Of a stretch of DNA of 64,000 nucleotides, positions 8,918-16,242 are shown piece after piece. The position numbers and the translations under genes are program-made. Under the pieces are notes generated by a model. That model saw only the letters and a list, made by a program, of their open reading frames with translations. It ran no database searches and was not told the DNA's origin. Source of the DNA: JACMNW01 sp963708425 (GTDB lineage Bacteria; Pseudomonadota; Alphaproteobacteria; Rhodobacterales; Rhodobacteraceae); the NCBI GenBank assembly GCA_963708425.1, contig OY970206.1, positions 620,001-684,000 on the forward strand, read 5' to 3'. Within the stretch, counting starts at the first letter, position 1, and every line of letters begins with the position of its first letter.

Positions 8918-9371
8918 ACCCGGGGTCGCGCAGTGCTTGCAGCCGCAACGCCGCGTGCCGGGCAAATCCTTGCACCATCGCCTTGCGCCGCGCCGGTGCC
9001 ACCGGCGTATTCGGCCCCATGCGCATGATCTCGGCATCATAGGCATCGGCCAAAATCAGCCCGGTGCCGTCAGGCAACAGATCAGTTGGAAAATCGGCAT
9101 CCACCGCCCAGAAAAACCGATCACACCATTCCAGATAGCCGTTCCACTTGCGATCAGTCATGTAATCGGCGCGACCCGATTTGCATTCCACCACCCAAAT
9201 CTCACCCTTGGGGCCCAGCGCCATGACATCCACCCGCAGCCCCGGCGAAGGCACCAATTCCTCAACCGTCACAAAGCCATGCCCGCTCAGATGTCGACAA
9301 ACGCCACGCGCCAAGCGCTGACCGGGCGTCAGCCTTGCAAGACCAAAAAGATCACTGCGCGCGTCATCCAT
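8898..9371 (-). CDS. mmcB: MmcB-family DNA repair protein
   Basis: This 157-residue protein has a nuclease-like core: ELVPSPGLRVDVMALGPKGEIWVVECKSG. The acidic residues and ECK match the PD-(D/E)XK pattern of the MmcB family. In Caulobacter, MmcB is SOS-induced and takes part in tolerance of mitomycin C damage. Here a perfect GAAC-N7-GAAC LexA box lies just upstream of the ATG at 9371, supporting both the family and the start. A TTG start at 9389 would fall inside that box. Confidence 0.85.
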   Translation of the reverse strand: MDDARSDLFGLARLTPGQRLARGVCRHLSGHGFVTVEELVPSPGLRVDVMALGPKGEIWVVECKSGRADYMTDRKWNGYLEWCDRFFWAVDADFPTDLLPDGTGLILADAYDAEIMRMGPNTPVAPARRKAMVQGFARHAALRLQALRDPGFSVFSV

Positions 9372-9382
9372 CGCGCAAATAT

Positions 9383-9397
9383 GAACCAAAGGTGAAC
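9383..9397 (-). promoter_or_regulatory. Alphaproteobacterial LexA box upstream of mmcB
   Basis: GAAC-CAAAGGT-GAAC is a perfect direct repeat with 7-bp spacing, the known LexA operator of alphaproteobacteria. It sits 12-26 bp upstream of the mmcB ATG, where bound repressor would block transcription. Confidence 0.8.
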
Positions 9398-9447
9398 ATC
9401 GCGCAACCCCGCCGCAAGCCCACCCTAAAATCCCTCTCGCAGAATCC

Positions 9448-9476
9448 TTGCGTCAGCGCCCCCGCCGCCCTATGTT
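9448..9476 (+). promoter_or_regulatory. Sigma-70-type promoter of the probable 6S RNA
   Basis: TTGCGT (9448-9453) and TATGTT (9471-9476) are separated by exactly 17 bp. This places a transcription start near 9482-9484, where the closing stem of the downstream RNA begins. Confidence 0.6.
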
Positions 9477-9481
9477 CCCTA

Positions 9482-9646
9482 TTGACGGTTACTGCTCTTC
9501 TCGTGCGAGGCCCTTTTCCAGTGGCCGATAAGCATCTCCGAGGGAGCTGGCTCTGCCTTGGTTCCGGCCTTGGTATCTGGCGACCAACCTGAACACTCAG
9601 GCTCTCGGGAAATTCACGCCTACACGGCTGCTGCGGTTTCCGTCAC
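9482..9646 (+). ncRNA. ssrS: Probable 6S RNA (RNA polymerase-binding regulatory RNA)
   Basis: The transcript predicted from the upstream promoter folds like 6S RNA. A terminal closing stem pairs TGACGG (from 9483) with CCGTCA (to 9645), then, after a 2x2 mismatch, ACTGC with GCGGT. The interior is long and mostly single-stranded. A small hairpin CCTGA-ACAC-TCAGG (9588-9601) sits on the 3' side of the bubble. An apical arm is built around CAGTGGCCGATAAG, CTCCGAGGGAG and CCGGCC. The length (~165 nt) fits alphaproteobacterial 6S RNA, which binds housekeeping RNA polymerase and mimics an open promoter. No covariance search was possible. Its 3' end overlaps the last codons of the convergent VTC-domain gene. 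Confidence 0.6.
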
Positions 9647-10521
9647 ATTGCAGCCTCCAACTCCAGCGCCCGCCTTGCCACAAAATGTTCCGGCGCGGCT
9701 GCAGGACGCACGTCGTTTGGCCGCTTCGGCATTACTCCAAGCCGCCGCATCGCTGGCAGGAAATGGTTGATCAGCCTCACCTGTTCCAGCGCTGCCATCC
9801 CGACACAGTATTTCGAACATCCCGGCACCGGATGCTCGTGCAGCGCCCGCAGCACCTTGTCCGCCAGCCCATTGCCGCGCGCCGATTTGGTTTCAACCAC
9901 GAACAACTCGGGCGAAACCGCTCGAACCTGATTGCCGGCACGAAACACAATGTCGCAGTCAATCGTCATCCGCTCGCCGCCTTCTTTGGCCACAAGCGTC
10001 ATGCGACGATAGCTCATTTCGATGACGGGCCGCAGTTCGGCTTCAAGCGCCTTGCCATAAAGCCCCCGATAAGACCCATCCACATGCGCCAACGCGCTAT
10101 CATCCAACGCGTCAAACTGGTCGCTCTGATTGGGCAGTCGCCGCTTGATCGTGGCACCGCGCTTGTCCTTCAACTTGACCTCGACAAACGATATCCCCGC
10201 ATCGCGGTAATTGCGCACCCGCACTTTGCACCGCTGCCTGCGCCCCTGATGGTGGTCGTAATAGCTGCGCAGATCAGCATCGTCGAAATAACAGGTGTCG
10301 TAGGCAAAGGTGCGAACCCCGGCAATATCAAGCACGTCAAACTCTGCCGCCAAAGGCTCCGCCGCCTCTTCCAGCACCCCGCGCGCGACGATGTATTTGT
10401 TATCCAGCCTCTCCAGCATTGCCGCCCGGGCGTTCAACCGATCCAGACTGATCGCGTCAAACCGATTGGTGAAAGTCTGGGCAAAGTCCGCGAACTGGCC
10501 CATGGGAATGGAGTAGGTCAT
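9643..10521 (-). CDS. VTC-domain protein (polyphosphate polymerase-like, triphosphate tunnel fold)
   Basis: This 292-residue cytosolic protein carries the VTC domain found in the yeast polyphosphate polymerase Vtc4. Visible motifs are RLDNKYIVARGVL near the N terminus, YDTCYFDDADL, CKVRVRNYRD and FVEVKLKDKRGATIKRR, followed by the acidic VVETKS strand. These basic and acidic strands form the tunnel that binds nucleotide, metal and polyphosphate. There is no SPX domain. Its start overlaps the stop of the DUF4956 gene (ATGA), a pairing seen in many bacteria. The bacterial substrate is unproven. Confidence 0.88.
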   Translation of the reverse strand: MTYSIPMGQFADFAQTFTNRFDAISLDRLNARAAMLERLDNKYIVARGVLEEAAEPLAAEFDVLDIAGVRTFAYDTCYFDDADLRSYYDHHQGRRQRCKVRVRNYRDAGISFVEVKLKDKRGATIKRRLPNQSDQFDALDDSALAHVDGSYRGLYGKALEAELRPVIEMSYRRMTLVAKEGGERMTIDCDIVFRAGNQVRAVSPELFVVETKSARGNGLADKVLRALHEHPVPGCSKYCVGMAALEQVRLINHFLPAMRRLGVMPKRPNDVRPAAAPEHFVARRALELEAAM

Positions 10522-11120
10522 CGTACTTTCCGATCAGCTACGTTGAAAAAAACCTGAATATTGGCCAAATCGTTGACATAGTTCAGCGACGATATCCGGT
10601 ACGACTTCACTTCAACCCCAAGCCGCGCCGACAATTCTGCACGCATGGTTTCCCGGTCCGAAAGCGCGTGGGCGTCGATCTTGTCCAGTATGATTCTGAT
10701 GCTGTCCGCCGTCCGCAGCATCCGTGGGTGATCCATGATCCAAGCGCCCACCAACACCAACGCCGCAGTGCCCGCTACAAATTGCAAGGACGTTCCCTGC
10801 ACCGATGTGATGACTGCCAGCGCAATTGCACCGAAGAAATACGTGATCTCGATCTTGCTGATTGCTTCAGACCGCAAACTGAACAGCGACAGAATGGCAA
10901 ACAGCCCAAAACCCGCCGCCACCGAGAAGTCTACGTTCGACAGCACCGACAAAACCGCGAACGTAAAGATGTTGAACATCGACGCGGTGGTGGTCAGTTC
11001 CTTGTCGCGATACCGCCGATAGTACAGCCAAAAAATCAACACCAGCATTGCCAGAATATTGATGCAGATCCGCCAGATCGGCTCGGCGTTCGGGTGGTCT
11101 AGTAGGACTGCGAAATTCAT
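10518..11120 (-). CDS. DUF4956 membrane protein, partner of the VTC-domain protein
   Basis: This 200-residue protein has about four transmembrane helices in its first 130 residues (ICINILAMLVLIFWLYY, FTFAVLSVLSNVDFSVAAGFGLFAILSLFSLRSEAIS and others), then a soluble C-terminal domain of ~70 residues. It matches DUF4956, usually encoded beside a VTC-domain gene. By analogy with eukaryotic VTC complexes it may anchor the polymerase or pass polyphosphate across the membrane; that is inference. It is the first gene of the two-gene operon. Confidence 0.85.
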   Translation of the reverse strand: MNFAVLLDHPNAEPIWRICINILAMLVLIFWLYYRRYRDKELTTTASMFNIFTFAVLSVLSNVDFSVAAGFGLFAILSLFSLRSEAISKIEITYFFGAIALAVITSVQGTSLQFVAGTAALVLVGAWIMDHPRMLRTADSIRIILDKIDAHALSDRETMRAELSARLGVEVKSYRISSLNYVNDLANIQVFFNVADRKVR

Positions 11121-11155
11121 ATCTTAAGCTTTCATGACAAGGCCCGATGGGCGTG

Positions 11156-11173
11156 ATGTCACAAAACTGATAC
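11156..11173 (+). promoter_or_regulatory. Weak Pho-box-like repeat upstream of the DUF4956-VTC operon
   Basis: ATGTCAC-AAAA-CTGATAC resembles the two 7-bp repeats of a PhoB box with a 4-bp spacer (about 11 of 14 positions against CTGTCAC repeats). It lies 36-53 bp upstream of the operon start, but its orientation is opposite to the operon, which weakens the call. Confidence 0.25.
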
Positions 11174-11294
11174 AAAAATGTTGAGCTTGCCTATAAGCTA
11201 AAGGCTATAAATCGGGGCTTTACACCCAAGCGGCTACACCCGCACGACCCGAGTTTATGCTTCACCCACACCCTAAAGGGATATCATACCGGTA

Positions 11295-11768
11295 TTAAAA
11301 CGCCGTTGGCTTGGCCTCATGCGCCATATGGTCCAGCACGGCGTTCACGAACTTGGCCTCTTTCCCCTCGGGGAAAAACGCCTTCGCCACATCGACATAT
11401 TCCGTGATCACAACCTTCGGCGGCGTCGGCATTTCCACCAGTTCGCCGCCCGCGGCACGGAACAGCGCGCGCAAAACCGGGTCGATCCGGTCTATCGGCC
11501 ATTTCGCCACCAAGGCCCGGTCGGTCAGCTGATCAATTTTCGCCTGCCAGTTGACGGCATGGCCAACGACAGCACGAAAGTGATCAACATCGCCTTCGGC
11601 CATCTCGTCGCCGTCATAGATCGCACCAAACCGGTGTGTCTCAAACTCGCGCACCACGTCTTCGACAGTCTGGCCGCTGGATTCCATCTGAAACAACGCC
11701 TGCACCGCATATAGGCGCGACGCCGATTTCATCTGTTTCTTCAACTCACGCTGATCCGGGCTTTTCAT
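11295..11768 (-). CDS. nusB: Transcription antitermination factor NusB
   Basis: This 157-residue all-helical protein of the NusB family helps form the rRNA antitermination complex on boxA with NusE/S10. Family segments are SASRLYAVQALFQMESSG, VDHFRAVV and the C-terminal PPKVVITEYVDVAKAFFPEGKEAKFVNAVLDHMA. The ATG at 11768 overlaps the ribH stop as ATGA, supporting this start over the longer frame. The ribH-nusB order is the common bacterial arrangement. Confidence 0.95.
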   Translation of the reverse strand: MKSPDQRELKKQMKSASRLYAVQALFQMESSGQTVEDVVREFETHRFGAIYDGDEMAEGDVDHFRAVVGHAVNWQAKIDQLTDRALVAKWPIDRIDPVLRALFRAAGGELVEMPTPPKVVITEYVDVAKAFFPEGKEAKFVNAVLDHMAHEAKPTAF

Positions 11769-12265
11769 GGGCGAAATCCGATGCCCTTGGTCTTGCCTAC
11801 CCAACGGCGCGACAATGCGACCAGATGCAAGGCTGCAGCCGCCGCCCCGCCGCCTTTGTTCTGGCCCGCCGCCTCGGCCCGAACCGCCGCTTGGGCCATG
11901 TTTTCAACCGTCAGAATGCCGTTGCCGATGCACGCCCCCTGCAACCCCAGCAAAGACAACGCCCGGCTGCTGTCATTGCACACCGTATCATAATGCGTCG
12001 TCTCGCCGCGAATGATGCAGCCCAGCGCCACATAGCCGTCAAACTCGGCCAACCGCTCCGCCATCGCAATCGCCGTTGGCACTTCCAAGGCACCCGGCAC
12101 TTCCACCACCTCAACCTCCGCCCCGCAAGACGCAGCAACCGCTTTCGCCCCGGCAATCAACTGATCCGCAATATCGCGGTAATAGGGCGCAACGACGATC
12201 AGCAGCTTTACCGGCTTGTCAAATTTTGGCAGCGGCAGCGTGTAGTGGTTCTCATTGGCAGCCAT
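11765..12265 (-). CDS. ribH: 6,7-dimethyl-8-ribityllumazine synthase
   Basis: RibH condenses 3,4-dihydroxy-2-butanone 4-phosphate with the ribitylamino-pyrimidine to give the direct riboflavin precursor. The 166-residue protein has the family motifs VVEVPGALEVPTAI and YVALGCIIRGETTHYDTVCNDSS, with the catalytic His in the latter. It follows ribBA by 3 bp and overlaps nusB by 4 bp in one minus-strand riboflavin operon. Confidence 0.96.
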   Translation of the reverse strand: MAANENHYTLPLPKFDKPVKLLIVVAPYYRDIADQLIAGAKAVAASCGAEVEVVEVPGALEVPTAIAMAERLAEFDGYVALGCIIRGETTHYDTVCNDSSRALSLLGLQGACIGNGILTVENMAQAAVRAEAAGQNKGGGAAAAALHLVALSRRWVGKTKGIGFRP

Positions 12266-12268
12266 AGC

Positions 12269-13372
12269 CTATCCTTCCGTGATCGCGCGGGTGCCGGTGA
12301 TAGTCAGGCCGTACGCATCAAGCCCCACAACTTTGGGAGCCTTCGAATTGGTGACAAGGGTAATCTCGCTCAACCCCAATGATGACAAGATTTGTGCCCC
12401 CACGCCGTATTGCCGCAGGGTTTGCGGTGACGCTTCACCGTCCATCACCAGCTTCATCGCCGTATCGCGCAGCAACACCACCACGCCGCGCCCCTCGGCT
12501 GCGATCAACCGCATTGCATTGGCCAATTCACCAGCATGGTGCGGGCCAATGCCCAACACATCTTCCATCGGGTTCATCGCGTGCATCCGCACCAGAACCG
12601 GGGCCGGTGACGTTAGATCACCCTTCGACAACACCACATGTTCGGCACCTTGAATGTCGTCGGTAAATACCCGCATCAGCCAATCGCCGCCATAGGCCGA
12701 GGTGACAGGCTTCACCACTGTTTCGCCGACCATATTGTCGTGACGGCGGCGATAGGAAATCAGGTCTGAAATCGTGCCAATCTTCAGATTGTGCTTTTGC
12801 GCAAACGCCACCAGATCGGGCAGCCGCGCCATCGTGCCGTCTTCATTCATGATCTCGCAAATCACGCCCGAAGGGTTCAACCCCGCCAAACGGCTGACAT
12901 CCACTGCAGCCTCAGTATGCCCGGCCCGCACCAAAACGCCACCATCCCGTGCCCGCAGCGGAAACACATGCCCCGGCGTTGCAATATCCGCGCCAGACCG
13001 CATCGGATCGATTGCCACCGCCACCGTCAACGCCCGATCCGCCGCCGAAATGCCGGTTGAAACCCCTTCACGCGCCTCAATCGACACTGTAAATGCCGTC
13101 TCATGACGGCTGGAGTTCTTCGAGGCCATCAACGGCAACCCCAACTGGTCAATCCGCTCGCCGGTCAGCGTCAGGCAGATCAACCCACGCCCGTGCATCG
13201 CCATAAAGTTCACCGCTTCCGGGGTACACATTTGTGCCGGGATCACCAGATCGCCCTCATTCTCGCGGTCCTCATGGTCCACCAGAATGAACATGCGCCC
13301 ATTGCGCGCGTCATCAATGATCTCTTCGATGGTCGAGATCGCGTTGGAATATTCGGTCTTCACATCGCTCAT
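12269..13372 (-). CDS. ribB: 3,4-dihydroxy-2-butanone 4-phosphate synthase with a degenerate GTP cyclohydrolase II domain
   Basis: This 367-residue protein has two domains. The N-terminal ~205 residues are an intact RibB enzyme: the metal-binding acidic loop VDHEDRENEGDLVIPA, the HETAFTVSIEA segment, GHTEAAVDVSRLAGL and the CEIMNEDGTMARLPD strand. It converts ribulose 5-phosphate to the four-carbon riboflavin precursor. The C-terminal domain has the GTP cyclohydrolase II layout (QTLRQYGVGAQILSSLGL, AYGLTITG). However, where active RibA has a zinc-binding cysteine cluster (typically CLTGD...CDCG), this protein reads HAMNPMEDVLGIGPHHAG with no cysteine. The second activity is therefore unlikely. 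Confidence 0.93.
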   Translation of the reverse strand: MSDVKTEYSNAISTIEEIIDDARNGRMFILVDHEDRENEGDLVIPAQMCTPEAVNFMAMHGRGLICLTLTGERIDQLGLPLMASKNSSRHETAFTVSIEAREGVSTGISAADRALTVAVAIDPMRSGADIATPGHVFPLRARDGGVLVRAGHTEAAVDVSRLAGLNPSGVICEIMNEDGTMARLPDLVAFAQKHNLKIGTISDLISYRRRHDNMVGETVVKPVTSAYGGDWLMRVFTDDIQGAEHVVLSKGDLTSPAPVLVRMHAMNPMEDVLGIGPHHAGELANAMRLIAAEGRGVVVLLRDTAMKLVMDGEASPQTLRQYGVGAQILSSLGLSEITLVTNSKAPKVVGLDAYGLTITGTRAITEG

Positions 13373-13491
13373 CGCTCAGGCTCCGCAAACTCTCGCCCTG
13401 CCCTTACTCTGCCCCGCCTTCAAACGCCAGAGGCGGCGGTGTCTGCATCCGCCCACATCCCCTGTGCGCCGTTGATATGGGATGCCCCAGC

Positions 13492-14073
13492 CTAGCCTGC
13501 CGCGAAGTACCGCGCCGCGGGCACATATCCGGCAAGCCGCCCTGCCGCACACCAGCCCTGTTCCAGCGCCATATCCCCCACCAGCAAAACCCGGTCGCCC
13601 GGCAGCCCGGCCTTTGCCACTTGGATCATGGCTCTTGCTTCAGCAAAACTGGCCAACGCCCCCGGTGCCACATGTGCCGCCTCAATCAACCCCTGCGCCG
13701 CCTGCAACGCCACTTCTGGCTGCAACGGCGCCGACACCACTGCCAACCGCCCGCAGTTCACCAGTGATGCCAGTTTATCCGCCCGGTCTTGCGGCAATGC
13801 TGGCATCGCCCCCAGCAGCCGTAACGCATTCGATGAAAACAGAAATGCCACCACATCATGCCCGGACGCCGCCCGTACCGACGCATAGGTCTTGTATTCC
13901 AACCCGAGTTCTTTCGCCCGCCTGATCCGCCCGCGCAAAACCTCAATCGGCAGATGCGGCAACAGCGCCTCGCGCGCCTGACCCCAGCAATGCTTGCGCC
14001 AACTGGTGCCAGCCTCCATCGTCGGTCCGAGGTTATGGCCCAGCCCCGGCAAAGATTGGCCCGGCAACGCCAT
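13492..14073 (-). CDS. Unknown conserved protein in the riboflavin operon
   Basis: This 193-residue soluble protein has no motif I recognise. It begins MALPGQSLPGLGHNLGPTMEAGTSWRK and contains ALLPHLPIEVLRGRIRRAKELGLEYKTYASVRAASGHDVVAFLFSSNALRLL; the middle is rich in Ala and Leu. Its ATG at 14073 overlaps the ribE stop as ATGA, and it lies between ribE and ribBA, so it should be co-expressed with riboflavin enzymes. The GTG at 14082 is the alternative start. A role in flavin metabolism is only an inference from position. Confidence 0.75.
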   Translation of the reverse strand: MALPGQSLPGLGHNLGPTMEAGTSWRKHCWGQAREALLPHLPIEVLRGRIRRAKELGLEYKTYASVRAASGHDVVAFLFSSNALRLLGAMPALPQDRADKLASLVNCGRLAVVSAPLQPEVALQAAQGLIEAAHVAPGALASFAEARAMIQVAKAGLPGDRVLLVGDMALEQGWCAAGRLAGYVPAARYFAAG

Positions 14074-14678
14074 CAATCCCACTCCCGCAGCCGGGCTACA
14101 TAGCGCGCCATCGTGTCAATCTCCAGGTTCACCCGGTCGCCCAAAGCCACCTCGCCCCAGGTTGTCGCCTGTCGTGTATGCGGGATAAAATTGATACCGA
14201 AATCGCATCCCTTCACCTCGTTCACCGTCAAAGACGTGCCGTTCAGCGCGACCGAGCCTTTCGGTGCGATGAACTTCGCCAACGCCTCGGGCGCACGGAA
14301 CGTCACCCGCAAACTATCCCCCTCCGGCCGCAGCCCCACCACCTCGGCCACATCATCGACATGCCCCGAGACAATATGCCCGCCCAACTCATCGCCAACC
14401 TTCAACGCCCGCTCAAGATTAACCCGCTTGCCTGGCTGCCAACCATTGCGGCCAATGTTCGTGGCCCCCATAGTTTCCGCCGAAATTTCAACGTCAAACC
14501 AGCCCTGCCCGGCTGCGTTGCCCAGCGCCACAACCGTCAGGCAAACCCCGTCGCAGGCAATAGATGCGCCAATATCAATGCCTTTCACGTCATAGCTGGT
14601 GCCGATCCGCGCGCGCATATCGCCGCGCTGCTCCAGCTCCAGCACGCAGCCAATATCGGTGATTATCCCAGTGAACAA
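14073..14678 (-). CDS. ribE: Riboflavin synthase alpha chain
   Basis: RibE dismutates two lumazine molecules to riboflavin. The protein shows the expected two tandem lumazine-binding barrels, the first from FTGIITDIGCVLEL to about residue 95 and the second from HIVSGHVDDVAEV onward, each with its G-S/T-L-T-V segment (ACDGVCLTVV, ALNGTSLTVN). Canonical RibE begins MFTG. Here a TTG codon at 14678 gives (M)FTGIITD, and GAGG lies 6-7 bp before it, whereas the upstream ATG at 14690 has no ribosome binding site. The length is 201 aa. Confidence 0.93.
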   Translation of the reverse strand: MFTGIITDIGCVLELEQRGDMRARIGTSYDVKGIDIGASIACDGVCLTVVALGNAAGQGWFDVEISAETMGATNIGRNGWQPGKRVNLERALKVGDELGGHIVSGHVDDVAEVVGLRPEGDSLRVTFRAPEALAKFIAPKGSVALNGTSLTVNEVKGCDFGINFIPHTRQATTWGEVALGDRVNLEIDTMARYVARLREWD

Positions 14679-14866
14679 AGCGCACCTCATTGCAAACCAT
14701 TGGTATTTTGGTAGCCCTCTGATGCACATAGTGCAACACCAAGTCCCTGTGACGCCCGCGCAAGCCCCGCATAAAATCATGCCTCAGCCCCCGGCATTTG
14801 CTTGAACACTGCACAAAAACCGCCGTAACCCTAGGCTCAACTAGAACGGCCCCACCAAAGGCACCA

Positions 14867-16168
14867 ATGCACACCCCCGGCAAACATCGCAGCTTTCTGT
14901 TCCTGCAAAGCCCGCACGGTCCGTTCTTCGGCCAATTGGCCCGCATGTTGCAGCGCACCGGCGCAGGCGTTTGGCGCGTCAGCTTCAACCTTGGCGATCA
15001 AGCATTCTGGCCCGACAAATCCCGACTTACGCCCTTTCACGGCGCAATCGGCACTTGGCCCGCCACTCTCGCAACCCTGTTCACCGCCCACAACGTCACC
15101 GATCTGGTCCTCTACGGCGACACACGGCCAATTCACGCCCGCGCAGTCGCCGCCGCCCACGCTGCTGGCATTACCGTGCATGTATTCGAAGAAGGCTATC
15201 TTCGCCCACATTGGGTCACCTATGAACGCGGCGGGTCCAACGGGCATTCCCGGCTGATGACCATGTCCGTCGCTATGATGCGCGATGATCTGGCGACCAC
15301 CGATGTCGATCTTGCCGCCGCCCCGGCCCATTGGGGCGATATGCGTCTGCACATGCTGTGGGGGGCAATCTATCACGCGTTCGTTTTGGCCGGTCGTCGG
15401 CGCTATCCCGCGTTTCGCCCGCATCGCAGCCTGACGGCAGCGCAGGAATTTTGGCTATATGCCAAACGCTATGCCCTGCTGCCCCTGCACGGGTTGGAGC
15501 GTATGGCCGCCACTTTCCGCATCCGTCACGGTGGCTTTCCCTACCATCTGGCGTTGCTGCAGCTGGAACATGACGCTAGTTTTCAAATGCATAGCCCTTT
15601 CGCCAGCATGGCCGACTTTGTCGCCGAAGTGATCGAAGGTTTCGCCAAAGGCGCGCCTGCCCATCATCACCTTGTGTTCAAGGCGCACCCGCTGGAAGAT
15701 GGCCGCGTCAACCTCGCCCGCATGATCCGCCAACTGGCCCGCAAACACCGGCTTGCCGCCCGCGTGCATTTTGTGCGCGGCGGCAAACTGGCGCGCCTGC
15801 TGGACCACGCCTCCACGGCTGTTACGGTCAATTCCACCGCTGGCCAACAAGCCCTTTGGCGCGGCCTGCCGCTAAAAACCTTCGGCGCATCCGTCTATTC
15901 CAAGCCCGAATTTGTCTCATCCCAGCCGCTGCCCAGCTTTTTCGCCCATCCCGATAAACCCGACAGCCGCGCTTACCGCGATTTTCGCCACTATCTGCTG
16001 CAAACCAGCCAGGTCGCGGGTGGCTACTATTCATCGCGTGGCCGCCGAGTTCTGCTACGAGGGGTGGTAGACATGATGCTGGCGGCGTCTGATCCCTATG
16101 ATGCGCTGACCCAGCAAGGCGCGGCACCACAGCAACAGTTGCGCCTTGTAATGGGCAGCGCCACCTGA
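14867..16168 (+). CDS. kpsS: Capsule polysaccharide export/Kdo-linker protein KpsS
   Basis: This 433-residue protein of the capsule synthesis family (KpsS/LipB) is a cytoplasmic, membrane-associated Kdo glycosyltransferase that starts the poly-Kdo linker on the lipid anchor of group 2 capsules. Family stretches are FLFLQSPHGPFFGQLARML, FEEGYLRPHWVTYERGGSNG, LVFKAHPLEDGR and TVNSTAGQQALWRGLPLKTFGAS. The ATG at 14867 fits the family start. It diverges from ribE. The neighbours encode a Wza/KpsD-type exporter and KpsC, so this is a partial capsule cluster. Confidence 0.9.
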   Translation: MHTPGKHRSFLFLQSPHGPFFGQLARMLQRTGAGVWRVSFNLGDQAFWPDKSRLTPFHGAIGTWPATLATLFTAHNVTDLVLYGDTRPIHARAVAAAHAAGITVHVFEEGYLRPHWVTYERGGSNGHSRLMTMSVAMMRDDLATTDVDLAAAPAHWGDMRLHMLWGAIYHAFVLAGRRRYPAFRPHRSLTAAQEFWLYAKRYALLPLHGLERMAATFRIRHGGFPYHLALLQLEHDASFQMHSPFASMADFVAEVIEGFAKGAPAHHHLVFKAHPLEDGRVNLARMIRQLARKHRLAARVHFVRGGKLARLLDHASTAVTVNSTAGQQALWRGLPLKTFGASVYSKPEFVSSQPLPSFFAHPDKPDSRAYRDFRHYLLQTSQVAGGYYSSRGRRVLLRGVVDMMLAASDPYDALTQQGAAPQQQLRLVMGSAT

Positions 16169-16242
16169 ACGCTCGCCTTTTGCGCAACCAGCCGGTATCT
16201 TTACAAAAAACTTGAGGCAAGCCCAGTAAAGGAGCCCGAGCA

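Noticed and set aside
14691..14866. FMN riboswitch upstream of ribE
   Set aside because: I looked for the conserved RFN blocks in the leader and found none. The same holds for the ribBA upstream gap (13373-13491).
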